From contig NTMA01000034.1 of NCBI GenBank assembly GCA_002917075.1, positions 186,001 through 250,000 of the forward strand: DNA of 64,000 bases, written 5' to 3'. Made by a program: the position numbers and the translations under genes. Below are positions 12,223-21,420 of this stretch, one piece after another. Below the pieces are notes generated by a model that was not told where the DNA came from, made no database searches, and worked only from the letters and a program-made list of their open reading frames with translations. This stretch comes from Hawksworthiomyces lignivorus (lineage: Eukaryota > Ascomycota > Sordariomycetes > Ophiostomatales > Ophiostomataceae). The first letter of the stretch is position 1, and the number at the start of each line of letters is the position of its first letter.

Positions 12223-13434
12223 ATGGCCATTAAATTAGAAGAGGTCGACAAGATCGAGATCCACGTCTTGGTAGACAATGAGCTCGATCCCATCAGTCCC
12301 AGTCCCAACCCGGCTGTGCAATATGCCGGACGTATGCGAGGCGTAAACTTGGCCCCTCTTCCGAAGACAGGCTCGTCGCCCGCCGCATCACGGGGGAACG
12401 CTGCACTGGAGTTCCGTATGGACTCCATATGCTGTGCTGCCCACGGACTGTCTCTTCTCATTGTAGGTTATCGCCACAGTGCGTGCTGCGGCTGGAGATC
12501 GTGTGTTTGGTTCTCTGACTGTCAGCAAGACTGCCACGAAAGGTGACACAAAGCACACCCTTCTGTTTGATACTGGCCCAGAAGAAGACGTCTGGAAGCG
12601 TAACGCTACGCGCGTCAAGGCTGACCTCGGCGCGGTCGAGCGCATCCATCTGTCGCACTGGCACCGCGACCACTCTGGCGGTATGCTGGAAGCTATCCGC
12701 ATGATCAATGCCGCCAAGCCAGAAGGCTCCCCTTCCCTGGTCGTGGACCTGCACCCGGACCGGCCGGACTTTCGAGGCTTTCAGGTTCCGGGAATGGATC
12801 CCATCTCTCTCGAAGCTGATCCTTCATTTGATGAAATCGCTACTACAGGCGCCTCCGTCGACAAGAACGCGGATGCTCACGCAGTGCTCGACGGGTTTTT
12901 CCTCATCTCCGGCGAGATCCCACGCCAGACGGTCTACGAGGACGGATTGCGTGGCGCCATACGGTTTAGTTCTGCTACAGGCGAGTGGGGCCCCGACACG
13001 CTCATTCGTGACGAGCGGCTTGTTGCCTGTAACCTGAAAGGTGAGTCGGATTGCTTATGACTCTGTACTATTTTGCCTTTTTTTTTTTTTTTTTTGCCAG
13101 TTAATCCATTGCGATGTCTACAGGGAAGGGACTAGTCGTTTTCACCGGCTGCAGCCATGCCGGCGTCGTAAACACCTGTCGATGTGCCGTCGACCTCGTC
13201 GCTAGTGAAAAGCTTCACGCCGTGGTAGGCGGGTTCCATCTAGCAGACAATGATGCCGACAAGATGAAGCAGACGCTTCAGGATTTGAAGCAACTCCAGC
13301 CTACCGTCATCATGCCGGGCCACTGCACAGGCTGGCGGTTCAAGTTCGACTACGAGCAGGCCGTGCCTGGATCGCTGGTGCCGTGTTTTGTGGGCACTAA
13401 ATACGTTCTCGAAGCCGACTCCCCCGAGGCATGA
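12223..13434 (+). CDS. Metallo-beta-lactamase fold hydrolase (MptD/Cft2-like cytosolic type)
   Basis: Predicted metal-dependent hydrolase of the metallo-beta-lactamase superfamily, in the branch often annotated as 7,8-dihydropterin-6-methyl-aminobenzene-phosphate synthase-like; the substrate in fungi is unknown. Exons 12223-12462, 12530-13040 and 13124-13434 give 353 residues. The first intron (67 nt, GTAGGT...AAG) was chosen because it joins LSLLI to TATKGDTKHTLLFDTGP in frame; nearer AG sites shift the frame. The metal-binding motif H-x-H-x-D-H is seen as SHWHRDHSGG, and later metal ligands are likely the histidines in FTGCSHAGVVN, GGFHL and MPGHCTG. There is no signal peptide, so it should be cytosolic. 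The second intron contains a long T tract (about 13077-13095). Confidence 0.9.
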
Positions 13435-13546
13435 GATGTGTTTTGTTTGAGACCGGGTGGCATACATTATTATGGAGAGAATATCTGAGGTTTACATATG
13501 ATTTGGTGTTGATACTTATAACGCTACTCCACTCATGTTCTGTCCT

Positions 13547-15336
13547 TCATCGATACGTGATGTGAAACGTCGTGAGCGATCTTGCGGTGATCTTTGTCCG
13601 CGTAAGCCCTTCCGTACCTGGCGCTTGAAGCGCAGCCTGCGTCATATTGTTCTTATTATCTGTGAACCAGCTCTTGATAGCTGTGGCTTGCATTCCCGCG
13701 GCTTGCGGAAGATGCAGGCTCAGAGTCTCGTTGAAATCACTGTTGTTTATGACCTGTACTACCACGCTTGCGTCTGTGTTACGGTATGCCGATGTGCGGA
13801 GCGTGCTGTTCGGTTTGAGGTCGTTCGAGCTGGCCCCGATGCGCACGGCTGCCGGCCGGATGAACCGGCTCCAGTGCGCTGTAGCCCAGTACGTTGCCGC
13901 CAGCTGAATGGGTGGAGTGCTGTTGGATGGCAAGCTCGTGCCGTTGGATAGCAAGCCAGTACTGTTGGATGGCAATCCCGTGCTGACGGGCGGCATGACT
14001 GTGCTATTGGATGGCATGGCTGTGCTATTGGATGACATGCCCGTGCTGTTGGACGGCAAACTAGTGCTATTGGAAAAAATGCCCGTGCTGTTGTTCACGC
14101 TCGGAGCGCTCGGCTGCGGAATCCAGATCAGCGGCACTTCTTGCGGATACGGGCCGGCTCCGATCCAGTACAGGTACGCGTTCACGTTGCCGATCGTCAG
14201 CGCCGTCTGCAGGTTGTTCGCCCACGTGAGGCCTTCGTTCTCGGCGCCCGACTCGTACCAGGTGGTGGTGAATCCGAGGCCCTCCATGATGGGCGAATTT
14301 TCTGTTATCCAGACGGGGGCGCTCGCGACCGTCTTGTTGGCAGGATCAAACAGCGGCGCGTCTGGGTCAGGCTGGTCGCCGCTGTACGCATGGGTCGTGA
14401 CAAGCGACAGCTCTTTGCTTGCGATGACGCCCTCGAGCGACGGCAGCATGTCCCGCTGCCAGGACCAGCCCTGGCCCTCGCAGCAGGAGATGCCCACCGA
14501 CGATAAATTGGCTGCCGACAGAGCTGCCCGCAGAGGATGGATGACGTCGACGGCTTCGTCACCGTCGGACAGCATAGTGGCATAGGGTCTCCTGGAGAAA
14601 GCGTTAGCTAGAGCACGCTGGAGCTGCTAGTGAGAGGGAGTGGAAATAAAACAAGTGGTACTTGCACTAAATTTGGCTCGTTGAGGAATCCCACGTAGCG
14701 TAGTGGGATGCCCTCGCCCAGATAGAGCTTGACGTATTCAACTAGATAGTTGACATATGCCTGGATCCAGTTTCCTGATGGACAGTATGTGTCTCCTACG
14801 CCGCAGAGATGCCCGCCAGAGCTGTCAATGCCGTTCGTCTTCATGTATCCGGGTGCGCTCCAGGCGTCGGCGTAAAAGGTTTTGACGCCGTAATGAAGAG
14901 CCTGCTTTGCCATCCATACTTGGTTGCTGCCGTTGCGGTCCCACGTGTACTTTGGCGTTCCGTCCGCAAGACCCGAATCTGGAGGGTCCGGTTCAATGCT
15001 GTTCATGTGGTCATAGGACGAATCAGCCGATGAGCCCAGGCCAATACGAAAAATAGAGAGGCCCGCGCCGGTGGTCGTGTTGAAGAGGAGGTCCAAGACC
15101 TGCTTCTGCGTCTCATTGGGCGCATTGTAAATGGCATTGGCACGCTGGAATGCCTCACAGAAGCCGAAACCGTCGATGACCTGGTACGTCTGCGAGACAT
15201 TGACGGACAGGGTGAGGTTGAGAGACGAATGGTAGTATCTCGACTGCGGCGTCCCTCTCGCCTTATGCGCGTGTGCGCACTCAATCCCAAGCGCGAGAAC
15301 CGCTGCGGCACAATGAATGATGTGCATTTTTGACAT
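13547..15336 (-). CDS. Secreted GH30 glycoside hydrolase (subfamily 7-like)
   Basis: Secreted GH30 enzyme, closest in remembered pattern to fungal subfamily 7 xylanases/glucuronoxylanases, so probably acting on plant xylan; other GH30 activities are possible. Exons 15336-14666 and 14591-13547 give 571 residues. The N-terminus is a signal peptide ending near AHAHK. The domain begins with YQVIDGFGFCEAFQRA and TGAGLSIFRIGLGSS. Glu220 in FLNEPN is the likely acid/base and Glu321 in WITENSP the likely nucleophile; both are present. The intron is a GC-AG intron (donor GCAAGT), needed to keep phase. A tandem repeat of about nine 7-residue units rich in Asn-Ser-Thr is inserted after the nucleophile region, before the C-terminal beta domain. 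It lies head to tail with the GH5 gene upstream. Confidence 0.93.
13912..14100 (-). repeat. 21-bp coding minisatellite inside the GH30 gene
   Basis: About nine imperfect 21-bp units encode 7-residue repeats of the type SNSTGLP, giving eight or so potential N-glycosylation sequons (N-x-S/T) in a row. The period is exact at the DNA level, so the reading frame is never disturbed; units differ by a few substitutions. Confidence 0.9.
14592..14665 (-). other. GC-AG intron in the GH30 gene
   Basis: A 74-nt intron with donor GCAAGT, a GCTAAC branch site and acceptor CCAG. It joins FLNEPNL-V to RPYATM in frame. No GT donor in the vicinity gives a compatible phase. Confidence 0.8.
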
Positions 15337-15587
15337 TCACACTCTTTACATATCAGAGGTACAGCATCGACAAAACTCTGCAGAGTTTGACTCTAGATTA
15401 CTACTAGAACTATCAATCTTACACTGGCGATGTGTAGTACAGCAAATACCTTTATACTCAGTCCGCCGGAGTTGTAAAAGAGCTCATATCGTTAACCGGC
15501 AATGAAATATATGTGTGTTGATGTAGGCTAAAGTCTTCGTTGTAATTTACCAATTTGACCAAGCTTGGCCCAACTTCTCGAGCAGTC

Positions 15588-17836
15588 CTATACGGTTAAA
15601 GTGTAGTTGGCAGTGTTGTCGACCCGCCGTGGATAGAACTCAAAGGTAAAGACCGCCGGATGCCCGCTATTTACCACTGTCTGCACTGCGCTTCCCGTGA
15701 TAATAACATGGTCGTCATCAAAGTTCCAATGGTTGTTGAAAGTCTGCCAGGATCGAACTGTTAGCTGTACTTTCGTAAGGACAGCTGCAAAACATGAACA
15801 CGAAGAGACTTACAGCTCTGCCTTGTTGAAAAGGGCCAAGATTTTTTGTCCAGTCGTCGACGAGGTATGTCCCATTAGAGCTAGCTAGGCGAACAGCCGC
15901 GACTTTCTTGAGGCCCTTGTATGTTATCGGGATCTTCAGATCCGTCCCGTCGGCGACGGCCTTGGACCCAGCTGAAGACAACACGGGTGTGTTCCACTGT
16001 ACAATTTGCAGCGGGATCGATGTGCCCCTCGAAAATGCTACGCTCAGGTTTGCTTCGATGCCGGTAGTGCCGTTGACAGAGAGCAAAGAAGCTAGATATT
16101 CCTTCGTAAAAGTAATATTGGATCCTCGAGCAGCGTAATCGCGAGTATTGTTGAGGAGCCTAATGCTCCCAGTGTTGTTCACACCACTTCCGTCATCTAG
16201 GTCTTGCTTAGCAACAGATACGATGCTATTTCCGGCAAGGATGTACGGCAATGACTCTTCCTTTACCGGCTCTCCAACACGGTGAAACAAGTAGGCCGAG
16301 CTGAACTGCGATGGAGCGTTGTCGTCCGTTGTGCTGTCCGGCAGGCTGTTGCTGGAATTTCCCAGGGATGCAACATTAATGATACGAATGCTTGTTAGGT
16401 CGCGCCATGTTCGGCTGACATGGTCGAAATTGTCTTCTCCGTTATCCCACAGCATGGTTGATGTATTCAGTGACCGTGCTGTGCGCACAAAGTAGTCGGT
16501 GTACCGCCAGCGTGCCGCCGCCTCACAGTTGGTCGGGCTCGCGCTGTACTCCCCTATGAGAAGCGGTACATCACTAAAATTACCTCGGATCATGGCCAGG
16601 TCGGATGTTAGATCTTTCTTATCGGCATCTGAGCCCCATATTGTCTTTCCCCTAAGAAACACCTTCGTTAAATCTCATCACAATTCAAAAGGATTTTCCG
16701 TCACAAACCAGGTTACGTACCAGGCGCTGAATATGAAATTGTCTGACCAGGTCAGTGAATAATACTGTCTCCAACAACACATAAATTGCCTTTCTTCTTT
16801 TACTTACAAGGGCTGTAGTAGTGATATTGTATGGCCCACGGGTTAGTGGTATTTGACGGCCGTACAAACCATTTCGTTGTCTTGAGTGCATCTTGGCTGC
16901 CTCCAACGAGTGTCACTACCCGTTTAGCATTGTGCCCCCCCGAATTGCCTAGTGCTCGCAGGAACAATGTATTAAATTCATTGATCCGGACGCCGTCCTG
17001 TGCCGTATCTGCCGGTGGCTCGTTAATCGGTTCCAAAGCCACGCTCGACGGCTTGCAGGCTAGTGCGTTGCCAATTTGCAACCACGATGCATAGAATTTC
17101 TCTTGGATCATGCTGATATTGGCGTTCGATTTGGTGACATCAGCCCATTTCCAAGAATCTTATGCTGTTAGCAGCTTTTAGACAAGAGGTTAGAAAGAGT
17201 GTACTCACCGTGGTGCATGTTGGTCACGACGTAGAGGCCGCGCTCCGTGGCCATGTCGACAACATCGGAGACGCGCTTGAGCCATGTCGCGTTGATCGTC
17301 CATGACGGCGAGCTACCCACATAGTGATCGGCGTAAGTGACTGCAAAGAGAGTAAGAAGCCATGCAACAATAGAGCAGTCTCCGATTGTGACTTTACCTG
17401 GAATTCTAACACTCCTAAAGCCGGCAGCTTTCACATCATCGAAGACTGAGGCGACCACAGGTGGGTTGTTCCAGCTGCCCTCATCAGGACTGGCATCAAG
17501 AGTGTTGCCCAGGTTCCACCCCGGGTTCAGGTTGTGGAAGAAATCAGCGGCAGAAATCGGCGCAAAACTTGCCGTGCATTTTGCATCGGCGAGAGCGTAA
17601 TCTGCGCCGACAAGTCTACAAGAGAATTAGAAGGCATATGAAAATATTGACCGTTATATGCGTCAATCACTGTGCTTTGATGTTGAATTTATAGCTGTTA
17701 TGGTTTCTCATAACTTCATCACTCAGCTCGTATCAAAACGATTCGCATCATACAAATGATGCCCCCTCGGAAGTTGTCGAACCGAAGAGACAAAGAGTAC
17801 CTACAATGCAAAAACCAGCGCAGCAGAGGCCATCAT
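15588..17836 (-). CDS. Secreted GH5 endoglucanase with C-terminal X2/Ig-like modules
   Basis: Secreted endo-beta-1,4-glucanase-type GH5 enzyme acting outside the cell on cellulose or mixed glucans. Seven exons fit in phase: 17836-17805, 17615-17398, 17340-17209, 17158-16808, 16742-16721, 16651-15814 and 15743-15588, giving 582 residues. Residues 1-20 are a signal peptide (ending YALA), split by a 189-nt intron. The catalytic domain shows NPGWNLGNTLDA, then NEP with Glu174 as acid/base, and IGEYS with Glu286 as nucleophile. After about residue 350 a segment (for example SNITFTKEYLASLL and VQWNTPVL) resembles a CBM_X2 module, followed by a further Ig-like beta segment ending near TANYTLTV. Exon 5 is only 22 nt and encodes NFIFSAW, a conserved part of the barrel. 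The gene precedes GH30 on the same strand, 251 bases away. Confidence 0.92.
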
Positions 17837-18785
17837 ATAACGCGGGTATTCAGAAGATTTGTTCAAAATCGCAGTACAAAGAAGAAACAGGCTTAGTTGC
17901 AATTAACTGTGACGTATCTCTCCAGCATCATTCCATACCCGAACTCAGGATACGACTTCTTAAAGAGTTTCGGTTTTCAATTGCACGATTGAACCAGTCA
18001 AAACCGGAAATTTAAGCTGCTTCGCCTTCACGAGAGCTTTAAATTACTTTAATATGGCCTGAAGCTTGTAGATGTGGTTTCGATAGAACTCTACGTGGTT
18101 GACGTTAATTAATCAACAGGGGAAATGAATAATATTTAATATTTTAAGTTGACAAAAGTATACCAGCTGGGAATGCAAGAAACATCAGCATTTTCTACAT
18201 TCACTCTTAAGAATATGTTAGACAGTGAGCAATTCAATATATATTACGATTCATTCGAGAGTCGAAAGCTGCTTTTGAAGATAGCCAGCGAGGACACCAG
18301 GCAAAAGGAGCCCTTATGCATCAGGATTATGTTTTTGCTCGATTTCGCCGTTTCTTCACTTTGTCATGCTATTATCCCAAGCGAAGCAATCAACTTCTTC
18401 GGTGATTTTTGTTTCTCGTCGATATATTACCGGCGGCGGCTATTGGTCATCCCGTCTGCTTTTCCCTTTGGCACCGGGACAGGCAAGGCAAAAGCCCCCC
18501 AACCAGACCAGTTCGTGGCGACGGTGATTACCATGATTGCCATGATTTCCAGGTCTGCCAATCTCGGAACGAACACCCGTCATAACCGCATAAATAAACA
18601 TGTCGATGCGCAGAGAGGGGTATTGAATTCAAGCTGCTGACTGTGCTCCGTCCTAAGAAGCACTGCGAAATAGAGAAATACAAAACTTTCCGTGCAGACT
18701 GCTGATGTCTTCCTAAAACACCAAGAACTGCAATGGCCAACTGAGTAAAAACTAACAGTACTTCTGACGACGCATATCAATCACA
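17837..18785. promoter_or_regulatory. Divergent promoter region of GH5 and the secreted protein
   Basis: About 0.95 kb, AT-rich in its middle part (18050-18260), between the GH5 start (minus) and the secreted-protein start (plus). It must contain both promoters. An open frame of 163 codons at 18149-18640 has no recognisable domain and was not called. Confidence 0.4.
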
Positions 18786-19709
18786 ATGCATTTTGTGTCT
18801 CTGCTTTCCTTGCTCTCGCTTGCCGCTGCCGCTGCCGCGGCAGGCCGGCCGTCCTCGCACCGGATGATGGGGCGGGACACGCCGAGCTGCCCCCGCGAGT
18901 TCCTCCAGAACGTAACGAGCCAGTACGTGGCGGCCCAGACCAGCGGGAAGCGCGCGACGCTCACGGCGCTGGCCACGGGCAACCTGACGTACATTGAGAA
19001 CGACAACGTGACGGACATTGCGCGGGGCGTCCTGAACCAGCCCATGAAGATCGACCACAGCCGCAGCTTCCACGACACCACGGAGTGCGGCGCGCTCACG
19101 GAGCTGATCGTCACGGACCCCAAGGCGCCCTATGTGATCCACACGCGGCTGCTCGCGGACGCCGCCACCAAGAAGCTCAAGACGATCGAGTCGCTCGTCA
19201 CTAAGCCGGGCGACTGGGCCTTCAACGCCACGGGCTACCTCTACTGGAACTCGCTCGAGACGTGGACGATCCCCATCCCCGCCGACAAGCGCGACAGCCG
19301 CGCCGTGATCAAGGCAGCCGGCGACGCGTACTTTGACCGCTTCGACAACGCCAGCGTCGTGATCCCGCTGGGCACGCCCTGCGCCCGGCTCGAGGGCGGC
19401 GCGTACACGGGGCGCGGCAACCTGTCGGCCAACACGTGCGACATTGGCGGCTTCCCCAACGACATCAAGGTTACCAACCGCCGCTACATAATCGACGAGG
19501 AGGCCGGCGTCGTGGACATCTTTGAGGGGTTCCCGGGCCTGGACCGCAGCGTGCCCAAGACGCCCGCGCCGGACAGCCACCTCTTCCGCGTCGAGGGCGG
19601 CAAGATTCGCTACATCCACACGGTGTCGCACTGCATCGACGCGGGGTGCGGAATGAACGGGACGCTTTTTGGGCGTTCGGAATACAGCGGAACTGTTGTC
19701 AGACACTAG
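18786..19709 (+). CDS. Secreted protein, DUF8021-like
   Basis: Single-exon gene of 307 residues. The N-terminus is a signal peptide (hydrophobic Leu/Ala stretch, cleavage likely near residue 20). The mature part has six or more potential N-glycosylation sites and regularly spaced cysteines (CPREFL, TECGAL, TPCARL, NTCDIG, SHCIDAGCG). The pattern C-P-x-x-F-L followed by a YVAAQTSG helix and YTEN-like YIENDN resembles the fungal secreted DUF8021 family, which has a SnoaL-like fold; I recall this rather than having tested it. The function is unknown. It is divergent from the GH5 endoglucanase and may be part of the same secreted set. Codon use is strongly GC3-biased, unlike the AT-rich flanks. 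Confidence 0.78.
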   Translation: MHFVSLLSLLSLAAAAAAAGRPSSHRMMGRDTPSCPREFLQNVTSQYVAAQTSGKRATLTALATGNLTYIENDNVTDIARGVLNQPMKIDHSRSFHDTTECGALTELIVTDPKAPYVIHTRLLADAATKKLKTIESLVTKPGDWAFNATGYLYWNSLETWTIPIPADKRDSRAVIKAAGDAYFDRFDNASVVIPLGTPCARLEGGAYTGRGNLSANTCDIGGFPNDIKVTNRRYIIDEEAGVVDIFEGFPGLDRSVPKTPAPDSHLFRVEGGKIRYIHTVSHCIDAGCGMNGTLFGRSEYSGTVVRH

Positions 19710-21420
19710 TCGGGTCCTTCTGCAGACGAGTTAACTCTGCTCTCTGTAATAATATAAATTTCTTTCCTGGACTGTCTAATGAGACATACTGTGAAGCCGT
19801 GAATCTGTTGTGTAAAACGCTCGTAATTCTGCAACTGGTCGAGAATCGTAGGATATCTACTTTTTCGGCGCGGGGGGTGGGTTGGGACCTCTTGGAGGAT
19901 TGGTCGTGCCTCGTATCTGGTGTCCCAGCTCTTCGACAAAATGGCTCAAAAAGCCACGCTTGCTTGGGTTGTCTACTCGTAGAAATGCATCAGCTATAGC
20001 CTTGCTCGCCGACAGAGAGCACAAATGTCGCAGCATCTCTTACCAGTTGCTTGCCCCTGTCGCAGAGGATCGTTGGGATCCCGGCCGTGCCGCATCTCCT
20101 GGACCTGTCGGTGGATGCGCCGGACAACGTGATGGAAGCTCGGACTGCGGAGGAGCTATGGCAAAAAAGCCGTCAGATACGTTATCTTTTCATTCTAGCT
20201 CACAGTGTTTCGATAAGCAGCCTTACTCGTTGAACAAAAACGTCCTAATAGATAGATAGCATATGTCAGCAGATGTCAAGCAGCACAGATGTGGGTAACA
20301 GATCTCTTACTTCCATAGCCATGATGGCCCGGATGAACAAACCCCAAGGAGCCATAACGATGCAATATAAACTGAAACCTAGTTTGGGTCTGGTTGGTTA
20401 GCTGTCCGCCTGGCAGGGGAGAATTATTGTCCTCTTGATTGTCGTCAGATTCCGGGTTCAATTTCTGTATTATGGACGGTGCAGTCAAAACGTATCACGT
20501 AATCAGAGCCCCGCGAGCCAAAATCCATCCAGCACCTTCGCTGTTGGAAATACCGAGTTAAGACGCCCTAATACCGACAGAGCAATCTGTAGAGTACACA
20601 TAGTAATCTGTATTACTCCGCATGGCGACACTGATCTCCACATCCGTCAAACTTCATCTGTTAACATCCTGGTGTTCATTGTCTTTTGCGTTTTCTTTAC
20701 GGAGTACTTTGCATCATACATCAAGTCGCAGCAATTGCTCCTTGTGTTTTCTGACCCCATGCTACTGAAAATTTAATCCACTAGCAATCAATCATCTGTT
20801 TGATTCCTTGATATATGTAGCATGAGTCTCGATCGCCTCCTCCATCTGCACGAGATAACAAGCGCTGGCTGCCGCTCCTGTAGATTGTAAGTAGACCTCT
20901 GGTGTAGATCTAAGATTGACTTTTGTTCTAGCTCGCTTCTTTGAGCAAGCTTTCTCCCGCCCGGGGCAAGATAAAATATGATAAACAGCCGATTCGGGTA
21001 TTCGTTCGAGAGAAACGGCTCGATAGTGGGCGAGGCCGCGGTTGAGAATGACAAAAGCACTGTGGTTCCTCCCGCTTTTTGCTTGCATTCACACCTACAG
21101 AACACCTTTCTCACCGATGGCCGTGGCCTTGCGAGCGGGCAGGGCCAAGGTGTCCAATGCCCTCTCGAGAATTAATTAAATGCCATTGAATTTTGTTCGG
21201 CGTGTGTGTGTGTGTGTTTATGTGTGTATGCTCGTGTTTGCCTTGCTGGCTAGGGCTGGTGTTAGTAGAGCCTATTAATGTTTACCATGCGCGTCCTGTG
21301 TGTGTTGGTTTCCCTTTTCCTCTATGAACTCTGTGTTATTTTGTTGGATTCACGTATACCTCTAGCTTGCTTGCTTGCGCATGCCTTGATCTCCATGTCT
21401 ATCGAGTGTTGGCCGCCAGC
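19710..21420. other. Intergenic region without a convincing gene
   Basis: About 1.7 kb between two plus-strand genes. Open frames are at most about 125 codons and none shows a domain. A TG-rich microsatellite lies at 21202-21228 and a short GCTT repeat near 21366-21377, just upstream of the NACHT gene start. Confidence 0.45.
21202..21228 (+). repeat. TG microsatellite
   Basis: Run of GT dinucleotides broken by a TTTA, about 190 bases upstream of the NACHT gene start codon. Confidence 0.85.

Noticed and set aside
18149..18640. 163-codon frame between GH5 and the secreted gene
   Set aside because: Lies in an AT-rich promoter region, has no domain and no ATG at a credible start.
18777..19706. 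309-codon antisense frame opposite the secreted protein
   Set aside because: Val/Arg/Ala-rich shadow without domain; the plus strand has a signal peptide and regular cysteines.
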